Positions 52,838 through 63,170 of a stretch of 64,000 bases of DNA are shown here, piece after piece. Location of the stretch: the NCBI GenBank assembly GCA_018240285.1, contig JAFEGA010000018.1, positions 1 to 64,000 of the forward strand, given 5' to 3'. Source of the DNA: Pseudomonadota bacterium. GTDB lineage: Bacteria; Pseudomonadota; Gammaproteobacteria; Burkholderiales; Nitrosomonadaceae. Each line of letters opens with the position of its first letter. Positions within the stretch are counted from its first letter, which is position 1. The notes under the pieces are model-generated. The model did not search any database, was not told where the DNA came from, and saw nothing but the letters and a program-made list of their open reading frames with translations. Both the position numbers and the translations under genes were made by a program.

Positions 52838-55687
52838 CTAACGATCGGGATCGCTATTCTGATTGACCCACTTATTGAGCATCACCGCCAAAAGATTCAT
52901 ATTGACGGGTTTGGCAAGAAAATCATCCATCCCTGCCGCTAAGCAGCGCTGACGATTGTCTTCGAACGCATTTGCTGTCAAGGCAATGATGGGTAAATGC
53001 GTTCTCCCGTTTTCCCGTTCCCACTGACGAATTTTTTCCGTCGCTTGATAACCGCTCATCACCGGCATTTCGCAATCCATCAGCACCAACGCGGGCTGTA
53101 TTCCCTGCGTGACCGCGCTCACCGCTTCTTGTCCGTTGGCAACAACCTTGCAGCGGAATCCCAGATTCTCCAATAAAGAGACGATTACCGTGCGGCTGAT
53201 CGCATTATCTTCAACCACCAAAATCAGCCCAGCTTGCGGAGAAGTTTTTCGTACCGGTACTGCACCGCTAACTTTGGCATCGGTTGCGGCAAGATCGCTC
53301 ATATCGTCCGCACTGACCGGGTTAGCGCGGATCCGGAACCAGATTCTCGTGCCTTTGCCTTCCTGGCTTTCGAACCCGACACTCCCTCCCAGCAATCTGG
53401 CCAAATTGTGCACGATAGAAAGCCCAAGACCGGTACCCCCGTATTGCCGGGTGGTAGAAGCATCCACCTGGGAAAAAGGCTTAAACAGCCGATCGTGCTT
53501 GTCCGCGGGAATACCGATGCCGCTATCGGTTACCACAAACTCCAGCATCGTTTCTGCTGCTTCGCTTCCGAGTTCGCGCGCTTCGATACGCACGAAACCT
53601 TGCGGCGTAAACTTGATGGCATTGTTGACCAGATTAGCCAGCATCTGGCTTATTCTGACCGGATCGGAACGGTATCGCATACGCGGCTTCCCGTGCCATA
53701 TCACATCGAGTGCCAGCCCTTTCATATTCGCACTTTCGGCAAACAGCGCCGCCGTTTCCAGCATCAATTGCTTGGGATCGAAAACATGACTTTCCAATTG
53801 GACTTGTCCAGCCTCAATTTTGGACAAGTCAAGGATATCGTTGAGTATGGTCAACAAGTTATTTCCGGAAGTGATGATCACCCGGGCATAATCCAATCGC
53901 TGGTTATCTTTGATGCCCGGCATTTGCAGCAGGTGGGCCATACCCAGAACGCCATTCAGCGGCGTCCGGATTTCATGCGACATGGTAGCGAGAAATTGAC
54001 TCTTAGCCAGATTGGCCGATTCTGCGGCGACCTTGGCCAGCCGGAGCGCTTCACTATTTGCGCGCAATTGTGCCGTCTGCTCATCGACGGTTTCCTGAAT
54101 CAACAGGGTCCGGCCTGTTGTAACCAGCATCAACAACTGCAACATACTGGCCACGAGCAGTCCGGCGAAACTCAGCGCCCAGGCCTGCCACGGCCGGTGC
54201 GCATTCAACCAATCCACATCCGGGGAAATGGTTAATTCCCAGCTACGATCCGCCATCGTCAGCGTTGTCCGCCAATCGAGATTGGTATTGGCCGCAATTC
54301 CCGGTGTTGAACTGAACAGCAATTGATTGCCGGGTTGCCCGGCAGAATCCCGCAATTGAAAAACAATACCGGGCGTTGAAACGTTACCGGCGGCGGAGTT
54401 GACCATATCGGGAATTTTCAATGCACCCACCACAAAACCGATAAATTCCGGCGGATGTTCCGGGGCATTGCGGTCAAAATTCTGACGGTAAGCGGGATGC
54501 AGTACCAATATACCCGCCTTATTCTGCTGATCCTGCACCAGATTGATTAAACCGGTGGCCGCCGGCCGGCCGGAATGCCGGGCGCGATCAATGGCTTCCG
54601 CTCGGATGGGATTGGAATAAATATCGTATCCGACTGCTTTCCGGTTACTTTCAAGCGGCGTGATATAGGTCACGACGACATACTCCGGCCGCTTGCTGGC
54701 AACGGTTAATTCGCCCTGCGCGTCCAATTCGGTTATGTGGAATGGTTTGCCGGAGGCATTTACGGATTGGGTTTGCTCGAAGTGCGTCCGGTCCCGGTCA
54801 CGGACAAAATAATTGTAGCTAAATCCTGCAATGCCTTGAGATTCCTTTAGAATCTCTTGAGTAAAGTAATCGAATTGGCGGAAGCCCATATCCGTATTCA
54901 GTTCGACTAAACGCCGCAATGCCGATAGCGTTTCGTTGTAGGCATTGAAACGTTCCTGTAACTGGAACGCGATGTTTTGCCCAATACTTTGAATTTCCGC
55001 TTGCTGTTGCCGGTTTTCGAGTTTCGCTGTGTTAACGAATCCCGTAACGATCAACACCACCAGAATCAGTGTAATGGGCGCAATGACGACCTTGCGCGTT
55101 TTCCAGCAGGATTGCTGGCCAAGAAAAGCCAGCGACAACGGTGCAAAGACAAGCACCCCAAAAGTATCGCCCGCCCACCAATTCCACCACGACCGGGAAA
55201 TATCGGCTGCACCGATAGCACCGGAAAAATAAAGCGTCAGCTGCGCGACACTGGCAGAAATCACGCAAGACAATGGGCCGCCCAGCAGAAAAAAAGTGAA
55301 GATCTCTTGTTCCCGCATCAACATCTGCCAGCGATCCTTGATGAATCTACGAACCAGCCAGGCCCCTATCGCGGCTTGCAGCATCGCCCCCATTCCTAAG
55401 AACACCGCGACCGAAATACTATCTTGTGAGAGATCGTTTTGACTCCAAGCAACCCAGACATTGAGCCCCAGCGAGCCGATCCAGATGCCCGGCAACATGC
55501 GGTAACCCGACACCAGAATCAGTGCCAGCGCCAAACCGGCAGCCGGAAACACCGGACTGGCATAACCCGGCGGAATTGCCAGCAACAATCCCAGAAAACC
55601 TAATAAGGCATAGCCCATAGCCGCATAAGCATTGTGCCGTAGGATTTTCAAAGACAATCCGGCTGACGTTTGGATTTGATCCCGCAT
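52838..55687 (-). CDS. Hybrid histidine kinase with MASE1 and CHASE domains
   Basis: A 949-residue membrane sensor. Residues 20-220 form a MASE1 region with about eight membrane helices. Residues 235-490 are a periplasmic CHASE-type sensor (SQGIAGFSYNYFVRDRDR), closed by a helix near 502-525. A HisKA domain follows with His571 in FLATMSHEIRTPLNG, then an HATPase domain (GTGLGLSIVHNLARLLGG), and a receiver domain with the phosphoacceptor Asp871 in LMDCEMPVMSG. No Hpt domain or output regulator is encoded next to it, so the phosphate must go to a partner elsewhere. The convergent peptidase gene ends 16 bases away. Confidence 0.92.
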   Translation of the reverse strand: MRDQIQTSAGLSLKILRHNAYAAMGYALLGFLGLLLAIPPGYASPVFPAAGLALALILVSGYRMLPGIWIGSLGLNVWVAWSQNDLSQDSISVAVFLGMGAMLQAAIGAWLVRRFIKDRWQMLMREQEIFTFFLLGGPLSCVISASVAQLTLYFSGAIGAADISRSWWNWWAGDTFGVLVFAPLSLAFLGQQSCWKTRKVVIAPITLILVVLIVTGFVNTAKLENRQQQAEIQSIGQNIAFQLQERFNAYNETLSALRRLVELNTDMGFRQFDYFTQEILKESQGIAGFSYNYFVRDRDRTHFEQTQSVNASGKPFHITELDAQGELTVASKRPEYVVVTYITPLESNRKAVGYDIYSNPIRAEAIDRARHSGRPAATGLINLVQDQQNKAGILVLHPAYRQNFDRNAPEHPPEFIGFVVGALKIPDMVNSAAGNVSTPGIVFQLRDSAGQPGNQLLFSSTPGIAANTNLDWRTTLTMADRSWELTISPDVDWLNAHRPWQAWALSFAGLLVASMLQLLMLVTTGRTLLIQETVDEQTAQLRANSEALRLAKVAAESANLAKSQFLATMSHEIRTPLNGVLGMAHLLQMPGIKDNQRLDYARVIITSGNNLLTILNDILDLSKIEAGQVQLESHVFDPKQLMLETAALFAESANMKGLALDVIWHGKPRMRYRSDPVRISQMLANLVNNAIKFTPQGFVRIEARELGSEAAETMLEFVVTDSGIGIPADKHDRLFKPFSQVDASTTRQYGGTGLGLSIVHNLARLLGGSVGFESQEGKGTRIWFRIRANPVSADDMSDLAATDAKVSGAVPVRKTSPQAGLILVVEDNAISRTVIVSLLENLGFRCKVVANGQEAVSAVTQGIQPALVLMDCEMPVMSGYQATEKIRQWERENGRTHLPIIALTANAFEDNRQRCLAAGMDDFLAKPVNMNLLAVMLNKWVNQNSDPDR

Positions 55688-55931
55688 GCAAATAACGATG
55701 AGTTATGGAATAAGGTCTTGCACGACCGATAGCGAACTAAACAACTAGACCATAGGTACGGTGTATATGTTAACGGCTATACGTTTTTCCGATTGCGGAA
55801 ACAATGACAGACTTAGGAGGTATTCTTTGAAATAATGGATCGGCGGGTTATTACTCATCCGCCAACTTGTCCGTTTGGGCGCGGGAAATTTCCGTTAAGC
55901 ATAACCGGTCGCGTCAAGCACGCTTCCGGCC
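55688..55931. other. Gap between sensor kinase and lipoprotein gene
   Basis: About 244 bases hold the promoter side of the kinase gene and the 3' end side of the lipoprotein gene. A GGAGG followed by TTG and an immediate stop near 55818 gives no credible gene. A plus-strand open frame at 55835-56095 overlaps the lipoprotein gene and shows no family resemblance. Confidence 0.4.
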
Positions 55932-56657
55932 CTACCGGCAATAATCCGCAGTTTCCACCACGCGTTCGATCCGGTACGCTGAATTCGGGCGCAAGATGTA
56001 TTCGCTCGCCCCAACGGGACTCGCTGGATTGCCCCAATCGTAGGTATAACCCAATCCCGTCCATGGCACGCGAGATTGGTAGCGAAAACTTTTGAAATAG
56101 AGATCTTTATAAAATGCATAGTAGTCAGCGATTTCTTTAATTGGTGGAGCTGGGCATTCAGAAAAGTGCAGTTGACAATTATTGTCGTGAATTTCCGGAT
56201 CGACGCACGGACGGAACATATCCGCCGGATCGACCCATAATTCGACAAACACATCGTAGTTCCAGTCGGCATTGAGCCCGAGATACTGTTTCAAGCGTAA
56301 ATTCAAATCCCCATTCGGATTATTTTTTACAAAGCTCTGACAAAACGCCTGCACTTGCGGCGCAGCCGTCACCCACGTCATATGTTTCTCACCTTGTGAA
56401 GTATGCGTTTCATTCTCGATGTATTTCTTATAATCACACTGACTCTTCCAAGTCACCACCAGCACCTTGCCATCCTGCCATCGCAATGCTTGATTCTCTG
56501 AGTTGATAGCGAATAATCTATCGCTGATCTCGCCCGACTCGGCGACTGCTGCGTCATTGACTGCGTGACTGTACATCTGTTTCAAATTTCCCTGCTGCAG
56601 CGTGCAACCGGACAAGAATGCAATGAAAGAGATGGTAATGACTTGATTTATGGTCAT
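55932..56657 (-). CDS. Lipoprotein of unknown function
   Basis: A protein of about 241 residues. Starting at the ATG at 56657 gives a short lipoprotein signal (ITISFIAFLSGCTLQQ, lipobox cysteine in LSGC); a longer frame to 56690 would add 11 unlikely residues. The mature part has MTWVTAAPQVQAFCQSF, VFVELWVDPADMFRPCVDPE and a cysteine-containing NNCQLHFSECPAPP, then Tyr/Phe-rich YYAFYKDLYFKSF. Several cysteines suggest disulphides in the periplasm. I do not recognise a family. Similar lipoproteins occur in Nitrosomonas-like genomes as far as I can judge, but I cannot test that here. Confidence 0.65.
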   Translation of the reverse strand: MTINQVITISFIAFLSGCTLQQGNLKQMYSHAVNDAAVAESGEISDRLFAINSENQALRWQDGKVLVVTWKSQCDYKKYIENETHTSQGEKHMTWVTAAPQVQAFCQSFVKNNPNGDLNLRLKQYLGLNADWNYDVFVELWVDPADMFRPCVDPEIHDNNCQLHFSECPAPPIKEIADYYAFYKDLYFKSFRYQSRVPWTGLGYTYDWGNPASPVGASEYILRPNSAYRIERVVETADYCR

Positions 56658-56713
56658 ATCAAATGTAAGAAAATTCTGCTTGAGACACAATGATTATGAG
56701 ATAGATGATATTC

Positions 56714-56758
56714 GTAAAAACTCATAGGGCGAAATGCACTTCGTCATTCGACCCTATG
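56714..56758 (-). terminator. Terminator of the PEP-CTERM gene
   Basis: A nine-base perfect stem (CTCATAGGG / CCCTATGAG, extended by CGAA/TTCG with one bulge) lies 39 bases past the stop of the PEP-CTERM gene. On the minus strand it is followed by TTTTTACG, giving a standard intrinsic terminator. Confidence 0.75.
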
Positions 56759-56796
56759 AGCAAATCATTTAAAACTTACATGTGCTACTTAATTCC

Positions 56797-57660
56797 CTAT
56801 ACATTCTTGCGCTTGATAGCACCATACCCGAGAAGACCCACTAGACCGGTAATGAAAAGCAATAGACTGGAAGGTTCGGGAACCGCTGACAAAATAACAT
56901 CATCAAGCACCAGTTCGGAGCCGGTACCGCTAATATCGGTGATGTGTCCCCAATTTAAGAACGAGATGGTGATAGTCGAAGCCGATGGGATAAAGTCCAC
57001 ATAGTAACGCTCTGATGCACCGAAGGAATTCGACGAAGAAGGAAGCATCAGATAAGTAGTACCCTCACCCGTTATATCCAGCCCGAATAATCCAGTTCCT
57101 GTGAAGCCGGAAGTATTGCTTTCACCACTCGTCCAAAAATCGAGGTGATAAGTATCTGTGGTGCTCAAACCCGAAATAGTTTGGGAAAGCATCACAGGAC
57201 CAGGGCGTTCTGCGAATGAAGGGGTACCGGTAAATGTAATTACTCCATTGGCAGCAATGCTGGATGCAGCACCAACCGTATTAAAATAGTTACCGAAATA
57301 AACCGCATTCAGACCATCCGCTGGTGCAGCACCGGCAAAGCCGAGGGGCCCCCACCAACCATAAGCGCCATCCGGATAGCTCGATGCCCACCCTGGAATG
57401 GCGGCAACCTCAGAACCCGGATAGCCACCAATATGTGTTCCAGGTGTCCAACCAAGATTAGTTCCCGCATTCCCTGTTTCGAAGCTTCCGTTAATCACTA
57501 GATTTGCGCTGCTATTACCCGTCACTGAATCGCCATGGGTGATCGTTAAGGCATTGGCGCTCGTAGCCATCAGACCGAGGACTATGCAGATACTTTGAGC
57601 AAGCTTTCGCGATTCAAGTATCTTTGATGAAACTGTACAATTTTGGGAATATTGGTTCAT
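56797..57660 (-). CDS. PEP-CTERM exported protein
   Basis: A 287-residue protein with a signal peptide (cleaved near residue 37, SANA) and a PEP-CTERM sorting tail: VPEPSSLLLFITGLVGLLGYG followed by the basic AIKRKNV. The exosortase XrtB, or another exosortase, should recognise this tail. The body is beta-rich and secreted-like, with VINGSFETGNAG, YHLDFWTSGE and a LVLDDVILS strand just before the tail, resembling the choice-of-anchor-type domains common in PEP-CTERM proteins. A GAGGAG site precedes the ATG. The protein probably ends up at the surface or in the exopolysaccharide layer. Confidence 0.9.
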   Translation of the reverse strand: MNQYSQNCTVSSKILESRKLAQSICIVLGLMATSANALTITHGDSVTGNSSANLVINGSFETGNAGTNLGWTPGTHIGGYPGSEVAAIPGWASSYPDGAYGWWGPLGFAGAAPADGLNAVYFGNYFNTVGAASSIAANGVITFTGTPSFAERPGPVMLSQTISGLSTTDTYHLDFWTSGESNTSGFTGTGLFGLDITGEGTTYLMLPSSSNSFGASERYYVDFIPSASTITISFLNWGHITDISGTGSELVLDDVILSAVPEPSSLLLFITGLVGLLGYGAIKRKNV

Positions 57661-57874
57661 AAATTTACTCCTCTCTCAGTTTATTTAACTAGCAGCAGAA
57701 AGAATGCTAACTGACACTGCATATAGGGGAAAAAACCTTTCTCCCCATATGGATATAATGTACTTAAAGCAGAATTGATTGTCAAATTAATAAGTAAACA
57801 ATCGATTTTGCCGCATTTCGATTTCATCAGTACAGAAATCCACTTATCAGATTGCGATACTGGCACTCACTTCA

Positions 57875-58519
57875 TCAATAACTCACCCCATACCGCTCCC
57901 GGTACCGCTGCACCGCCTGCAAATGCTGTGACAGCTCCGGATGATGATGCAAATAGGCCACTAAGTCGTCGAGATCGATGATCGAGGTTACCGTTAAGCC
58001 GTGCACTTGTTGTACTTCCTGCACTGCCGATAATTCCCCGGTGCCGCGTTCCATGCGGTCGAGGGCGATGACGACACCACCGGGCGTTGCTCCCGCGGCC
58101 TTGATCAGTTCGACCGATTCGCGCACCGAGGTACCGGCGGAAATAACATCGTCGACGATCAGCACGCGGCCTTGCATCGGTGCGCCGACCAGCACGCCGC
58201 CTTCGCCGTGGTCTTTGACTTCCTTGCGGTTGAAGCAGAATGGGTAATTCATGCCCATTTCAGCCAATGCGATGGCAATGGTGCTGACCAATGGAATACC
58301 TTTATAAGCGGGGCCAAACAAAGTATCGAACGGAAGCTCGGCAGCCACAATCGCTTTGGCGTAAAATTGCCCGAGTTTACGCAGCGCATCGCCGTCGTTG
58401 AACAATCCAGCGTTGAAAAAATACGGCGACATGCGCCCCGCTTTGGTTTTGAATTCGCCGAAGCACAACACGTTGCGCTCGATGGCGAATTGAATAAACG
58501 CTTGCCGGAAATCGGACAT
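57875..58519 (-). CDS. pyrE: Orotate phosphoribosyltransferase
   Basis: A 214-residue enzyme of pyrimidine synthesis that makes orotidine monophosphate from orotate and PRPP. The start at 58519 ([18 protein letters not shown]) matches the usual N-terminus; the frame is open 18 codons further upstream into the divergent gene. The PRPP-binding motif [14 protein letters not shown] and the flexible loop [13 protein letters not shown] are intact, and [11 protein letters not shown] is present. It is divergent from the exodeoxyribonuclease gene with only 28 bases between the start codons, so the promoters must overlap. Confidence 0.95.
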   Translation of the reverse strand: MSDFRQAFIQFAIERNVLCFGEFKTKAGRMSPYFFNAGLFNDGDALRKLGQFYAKAIVAAELPFDTLFGPAYKGIPLVSTIAIALAEMGMNYPFCFNRKEVKDHGEGGVLVGAPMQGRVLIVDDVISAGTSVRESVELIKAAGATPGGVVIALDRMERGTGELSAVQEVQQVHGLTVTSIIDLDDLVAYLHHHPELSQHLQAVQRYRERYGVSY

Positions 58520-58547
58520 AACCAGAATCACTCTCGATAAGTAAAAG

Positions 58548-59321
58548 ATGCAAATTATAACGCTCAATCTCAACGGTATCCGTGCAGCGGCAAAAAAAGG
58601 CTTTTTTCCCTGGCTGGCAAAACAAACTGCGGATGTCGTCTGTGTGCAGGAATTGAAAGCGCAGTTGCCCGATCTTTCCGAAGAAATGCAAGCGCCGGAT
58701 GGTTTTCACGGCTATTTTCATTGCGCCGAGCAGAAAGGCTACAGTGGCGTCGGCATTTATACGCGCAAAAAACCGGATCGCGTCGTCGAAGGTGTCGGCA
58801 TTGCCGACATCGATGCCGAAGGGCGTTTCCTGCAAGCGGATTTCGGCGCTTTGAGCATCGTGTCAATTTATTTGCCATCCGGCTCCAGCGGCGAGCACCG
58901 CCAGGCGGCGAAATTCTATTTCATGGAAGAATTTTTCCCGATCCTGCAGAACCTGATGGCAAGCAGGCGGCAAATCATTTTGTGCGGCGACTGGAATATC
59001 GCGCATAAGGAAATCGATTTGAAAAACTGGCGTTCGAACCAGAAAAATTCCGGTTTCTTGCCGGAAGAACGCGCTTGGCTGACGAATGTGTTCGACCAGA
59101 TCGGATTTGTCGACGTATTCCGCCGCTTGAATAACGAGCCCGATCAATACACCTGGTGGTCGAACCGCGGGCAGGCTTGGGCGAAAAATGTCGGCTGGCG
59201 CATCGATTACCAGATCGCCACCCCCGCGATTGCGCAAACCGCGCGCAGCGTGTCGATCTTCAAAGACGAGCGCTTCTCTGACCACGCCCCGCTGATCATC
59301 GATTACGACCACACTTTATGA
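58548..59321 (+). CDS. xth: Exodeoxyribonuclease III
   Basis: A 257-residue DNA repair nuclease of the ExoIII/APE1 family, which cuts at abasic sites and removes 3' blocks. Active-site motifs are complete: [27 protein letters not shown] (metal-binding Glu), [12 protein letters not shown] and the final [10 protein letters not shown]. Its last four bases overlap the start of the transporter gene (ATGA), so they are translationally coupled. Confidence 0.95.
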   Translation: MQIITLNLNGIRAAAKKGFFPWLAKQTADVVCVQELKAQLPDLSEEMQAPDGFHGYFHCAEQKGYSGVGIYTRKKPDRVVEGVGIADIDAEGRFLQADFGALSIVSIYLPSGSSGEHRQAAKFYFMEEFFPILQNLMASRRQIILCGDWNIAHKEIDLKNWRSNQKNSGFLPEERAWLTNVFDQIGFVDVFRRLNNEPDQYTWWSNRGQAWAKNVGWRIDYQIATPAIAQTARSVSIFKDERFSDHAPLIIDYDHTL

Positions 59322-60694
59322 TCCCTGTCGCCGCCTCGAGCTGGATGCAAGCGCTGCGGGTTTACACGCATCCGCGCGTGCTCGGCATGCTGTCGCTGGG
59401 ATTTTCCGCCGGGCTGCCGCTGCTGCTGATCATGGGCACGCTGTCGTTCTGGTTGCGCGAAGCGGGCATCGACCGCACAACCATCGGTTATTTGAGCTGG
59501 ATCGGTCTGGCGTACAGTTTCAAATGGCTGTGGTCGCCGCTGGTCGACCGGCTATCGTTGCCGCTGCTGACGCGCTGGCTGGGGCGGCGGCGCGCGTGGC
59601 TGTTGCTGTCGCAAATCGTCATCGCCTGTGCCCTGGTGGGCATGGCCACGACCGATCCCGTGGTTAATTTGCCGCATTTGGTGTTTTTCGCGCTGGCCGT
59701 GGCGTTTGCGTCGGCGACGCAGGATATTGCGCTGGATGCTTATCGCATCGAAGCGGTCGCGGTGGAATTGCAAGGCGCGATGGCAGCGACCTACCAAGCC
59801 GGTTACCGCGTCGCAATGATTCTTGCGTCCGCCGGTGTGCTGTGGATCGCGGCGGCGGTCGATGCCAGCGCCGATCTGTACGATCACGCGCCGTGGCGCT
59901 TCGCGTATCTGGCGATGGCCGTCAGCATGGCGGTCGGCATCGTCACCACGCTGATCATCCGCGAACCGGATGTGCCCTACAGCCGCACCATTTCGGAAAA
60001 CGAACAAATCGCGCAGCGCGCGCTGGCACACTGGGCGCTGCCGGAACGCAGCAAAGCCCTGCTGATTTGGTTGTACGGCGCGCTGATCGCGCCATTTCGC
60101 GATTTTATCGTGCATCACGGCCGCAAAGCGTTGCTGATTCTCGGTTTGATCGCGATTTACCGCATCTCCGATGTCGTCATGGGCGTGATGAGCAACCCAT
60201 TTTACGTCGACATGGGCTACAGCAAGGATGAAGTCGCCACGATTTCCAAAGTCTACGGCGTGATCATGACCATCGTAGGAGCGGCTATCGGCGGCGTGCT
60301 GACAGCGAAAATCGGCATCATGCGCACGTTGTTTCTCGGCGCCGTATTATCCGCCGCGACCAATTTGCTGTTCGTCTGGCTAGCCGGGCGCGGGCATGAT
60401 GTCAGCGGCTTGATTTTCACTATCTCGGCGGACAATCTCTCCGCCGGAATCGCTTCCTGCGCTTTTATCGCTTACCTCTCCGGCCTGACCAACGCGGCGT
60501 ATTCGGCAACGCAGTACGCGCTGTTCAGCTCGGTCATGCTGCTGCTGCCCAAATTCATTGCCGGTTTCAGCGGTGAATTTGTCGATGCCTACGGCTATGA
60601 AAACTTTTTCATCGCCACCGCGCTGCTGGGATTGCCGGTACTAATTCTGGTCTGGCTGGCCGGGCAAGCGAGATTTGCCCATTCCAAGGAATAA
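59318..60694 (+). CDS. ampG: AmpG-like muropeptide transporter (MFS)
   Basis: A 458-residue major facilitator protein with about 12-14 membrane helices. It resembles AmpG, the inner-membrane permease that brings anhydro-muropeptides back for recycling: LSLGFSAGLPLLLIMGTLSFWL, YLSWIGLAYSFKWLWSPLVDR and SATQDIALDAYRIEAV are the family's N-terminal markers. It is translationally coupled to xth and followed by zapE. Neighbouring genes do not include ampD or ampC; recycling is inferred from the sequence family alone. Confidence 0.85.
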   Translation: MIPVAASSWMQALRVYTHPRVLGMLSLGFSAGLPLLLIMGTLSFWLREAGIDRTTIGYLSWIGLAYSFKWLWSPLVDRLSLPLLTRWLGRRRAWLLLSQIVIACALVGMATTDPVVNLPHLVFFALAVAFASATQDIALDAYRIEAVAVELQGAMAATYQAGYRVAMILASAGVLWIAAAVDASADLYDHAPWRFAYLAMAVSMAVGIVTTLIIREPDVPYSRTISENEQIAQRALAHWALPERSKALLIWLYGALIAPFRDFIVHHGRKALLILGLIAIYRISDVVMGVMSNPFYVDMGYSKDEVATISKVYGVIMTIVGAAIGGVLTAKIGIMRTLFLGAVLSAATNLLFVWLAGRGHDVSGLIFTISADNLSAGIASCAFIAYLSGLTNAAYSATQYALFSSVMLLLPKFIAGFSGEFVDAYGYENFFIATALLGLPVLILVWLAGQARFAHSKE

Positions 60695-60708
60695 TCCGCC
60701 ATCGAAAC

Positions 60709-61872
60709 ATGCCGCCAAGCACACAAAAAAACGGCCCCGAGGCTGAATACCATGCTCTGATCGAAGCAGGCGAATTGCAGCCGGATGCCCATCAAGTCAG
60801 CGCAATCGCCAGTCTGGAGCGGTTGCATCATGAACTGATCGAATATCGCCCCAGAGGAAACGGTTTATTGCGCTGGTTCGGTGGCGACAAACCAGCACCC
60901 AAAGGCATCTATCTGTATGGTGGCGTGGGGCGTGGCAAATCGATGCTGATGGATCTGTTTTATGCCGTGGCGGCAACCCCGGCCAAACGGCGCGTGCATT
61001 TCCACGAATTCATGTTGGACATCCATACGCGCCTCAAAGCCTGGCATGATCTTTCCGCGCGCGAACGGGCGCAGCGTGGGAAACGTAGCGATGGTGACGA
61101 TCCGATCCCGCCGGTCGCGCGGCAAATCGCCAATGAAACCACGCTGCTGTGCTTCGACGAATTGCAGGTCACCGACATTGCCGATGCCATGGTGTTGACC
61201 CGGCTGTTCAAGGAATTGTTCACACTCGGCGTGGTTGTGGTGGCAACCTCCAACCGCCCGCCCGATGAGCTGTACAAAGACGGCTTGCAGCGCCAGCGCT
61301 TTCTGCCGTTCGTCGCGGACATCAAGGAGAGACTGGAGATCATCGCGCTCAACGGCCCGGTCGATTACCGTTATAACCGCTTGCAAGGCGCGGAAACTTA
61401 TTATTATCCGGTCAACGCGGAAACTTCCGATCAATTATCGGCGACATTCTTCCGCCTGACCGACCGGCGCATCGAGGATCGCGCCAAGGTGCCGAGCGAA
61501 GAATTGATCGTGCAAGGACGCAGGTTGTTTGTGCCGAAAGCCGCGCGCGGCGTCGCCGTGTTCTCGTTTAAACGCCTTTGCGCCAACCCGCTCGGTGCTG
61601 CCGACTATCTCGCCATCGCCCGCGCCTATCACACCGTCATCATGGTTGCCATCCCGCAATTCACTCAGGAAAACAGCGACCAGGCCCGGCGTTTCATCCA
61701 TTTGATCGATGCTTTGTACGAACACGGCGTCAAATTCCTCTGCTCCGCCGCCGTGCCGTTGCCATCGCTATACGCAGGTGGCGATGTCGGCTTCGAGTTT
61801 GAACGCACGATTTCCCGCTTGACGGAAATGCAATCGCAAGACTATCTGGCAAGAGGGCACGGAAAAGTCTGA
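60709..61872 (+). CDS. zapE: Cell division ATPase ZapE (AFG1-like)
   Basis: A 387-residue AAA-type ATPase of the ZapE/AFG1/LACE1 family, which acts at the division ring in E. coli. The P-loop is YGGVGRGKSMLMDLFY near residue 70, the Walker B motif is LLCFDELQVTDIADA, and arginine finger-like and substrate-loop regions (VVVATSNRPPDELY) follow. The C-terminal domain contains FSFKRLCANPLGAADYLAIA. It lies 14 bases after the ampG stop, the third gene of a compact plus-strand series. Confidence 0.9.
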   Translation: MPPSTQKNGPEAEYHALIEAGELQPDAHQVSAIASLERLHHELIEYRPRGNGLLRWFGGDKPAPKGIYLYGGVGRGKSMLMDLFYAVAATPAKRRVHFHEFMLDIHTRLKAWHDLSARERAQRGKRSDGDDPIPPVARQIANETTLLCFDELQVTDIADAMVLTRLFKELFTLGVVVVATSNRPPDELYKDGLQRQRFLPFVADIKERLEIIALNGPVDYRYNRLQGAETYYYPVNAETSDQLSATFFRLTDRRIEDRAKVPSEELIVQGRRLFVPKAARGVAVFSFKRLCANPLGAADYLAIARAYHTVIMVAIPQFTQENSDQARRFIHLIDALYEHGVKFLCSAAVPLPSLYAGGDVGFEFERTISRLTEMQSQDYLARGHGKV

Positions 61873-62054
61873 GTCGTCAGTAACAGCACATAAGGCTGAA
61901 CCTAAATCATTTACACACTGAGAAGCTACACACAAGCCACCTGAACTAAAACCTGCGCTTTTGGGCTTTAAAGAAGTATTATAAGTTCCAGAGTTTTCTC
62001 TCAGCTTTTTCTCGGTATTGAAGCAAATTCAAAAAGAAATTTTCGGAGATATAA

Positions 62055-63170
62055 TTACTCCATAAACCCCGAACTAAGACAGTTATTTTTAGCTTCATGG
62101 GTATATTTGTTACTCAATTGTTTTGAAATAACATAAAACCCACAGTATGGTTTATCTTTATATTCACCTGGCCATTCTTTATTTGCATATGCTTTGAAGA
62201 AGGAAGTCCAATTACCAAATAGATCAGGATCATTCCCAATTGCGTCAGAAATCCCTTTAAAATCACCTCGAAAAACATTTGCTATTTTAAAAAAAGTTGC
62301 GAAAGCAGAATTAGAAACATTAGCTCTTATTCTATCTGCACCAGCTCTAGTTTTTCCAATGAAAGCAATTGATTCGCGAAGTAAATCATCCCAGCTAAGT
62401 GAGTTTCGATCGGAAACTTCATCAAGTTCATTAGCTTCAAGTAAATTATACATACAAGATATCTTACGATATGAAGCTTGTTTAATAAGTTTCTCATTCT
62501 CAGTTAATTCAATCGCTCTTGTGTAAGCAGCAACACAGTTTTCCCAATCTTTCACTCTTTCAAAAATATCTGCTTCCGCTTGTTGTCGAGAATAAGTAGA
62601 GCCATATTTATTTGCAATATTTAAACAGCTTATAATTTTTTCCGCCAATTTAGAATTCTTACCAACATCATTGTAAGAAGAATAATTATTATTACAATGT
62701 GCATATTGAGCAGATGCCGCATTTAATCTGGTTCTAAGTCGGATTAAATTATTTCCAAGTTCAGAATTAATAAACTTAGCCCCTTGAATTAAAAATGTAT
62801 TTTCAAAATCCAGTGCCACATAAATTGCATCTTCAGATTTATTCTGAACTATTGATTTGAGATTAATGCCATCAATTGTACTTGCCCATTTATAAACATT
62901 TGGTTCAATATATATTTCTGATTGAGATGAATTAATTTCATCATAACTTAGTAACTCAAAGTAAATTTCCGGTTTCTCTGCCCAGATCTCTTTAGAAATA
63001 ATCTTTCCATTTCTATCTAAGATTAAAACTTGACCAACAACATTTACTGAAGCTTGCACACTGTTGTATGCCAGGATAAGCAGAAATAATAAAATAAACT
63101 TGAAACTTTTATTTCTCCATTCTATAAGCATAGCTATAGTAATTTTTTCCATCCTTCTCATTCTTTTCAA
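62055..63170 (-). CDS. Exported protein of unknown function, AT-rich
   Basis: A 371-residue protein I do not recognise. A signal or anchor segment lies near residues 24-40 (FKFILLFLLILAYNSVQAS). The mature part begins VNVVGQVLILDRNGKII and has a helical middle with a TPR-like stretch (ADIFERVKDWENCVAAYTRA). Several cysteines and a C-terminal YCGFYVISKQLSN follow. The start is uncertain: ATG codons at 63152 and 63131 are also possible, and the longest form overlaps the upstream gene by 62 bases. It appears to be the second gene of a pair in a low-GC island. Confidence 0.55.
   Translation of the reverse strand: MKRMRRMEKITIAMLIEWRNKSFKFILLFLLILAYNSVQASVNVVGQVLILDRNGKIISKEIWAEKPEIYFELLSYDEINSSQSEIYIEPNVYKWASTIDGINLKSIVQNKSEDAIYVALDFENTFLIQGAKFINSELGNNLIRLRTRLNAASAQYAHCNNNYSSYNDVGKNSKLAEKIISCLNIANKYGSTYSRQQAEADIFERVKDWENCVAAYTRAIELTENEKLIKQASYRKISCMYNLLEANELDEVSDRNSLSWDDLLRESIAFIGKTRAGADRIRANVSNSAFATFFKIANVFRGDFKGISDAIGNDPDLFGNWTSFFKAYANKEWPGEYKDKPYCGFYVISKQLSNKYTHEAKNNCLSSGFME

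Noticed and set aside
55835..56095. Plus-strand 86-codon gene before the lipoprotein gene
   Set aside because: It overlaps the end of the minus-strand lipoprotein gene, has no recognisable domain and only a distant purine-rich site.
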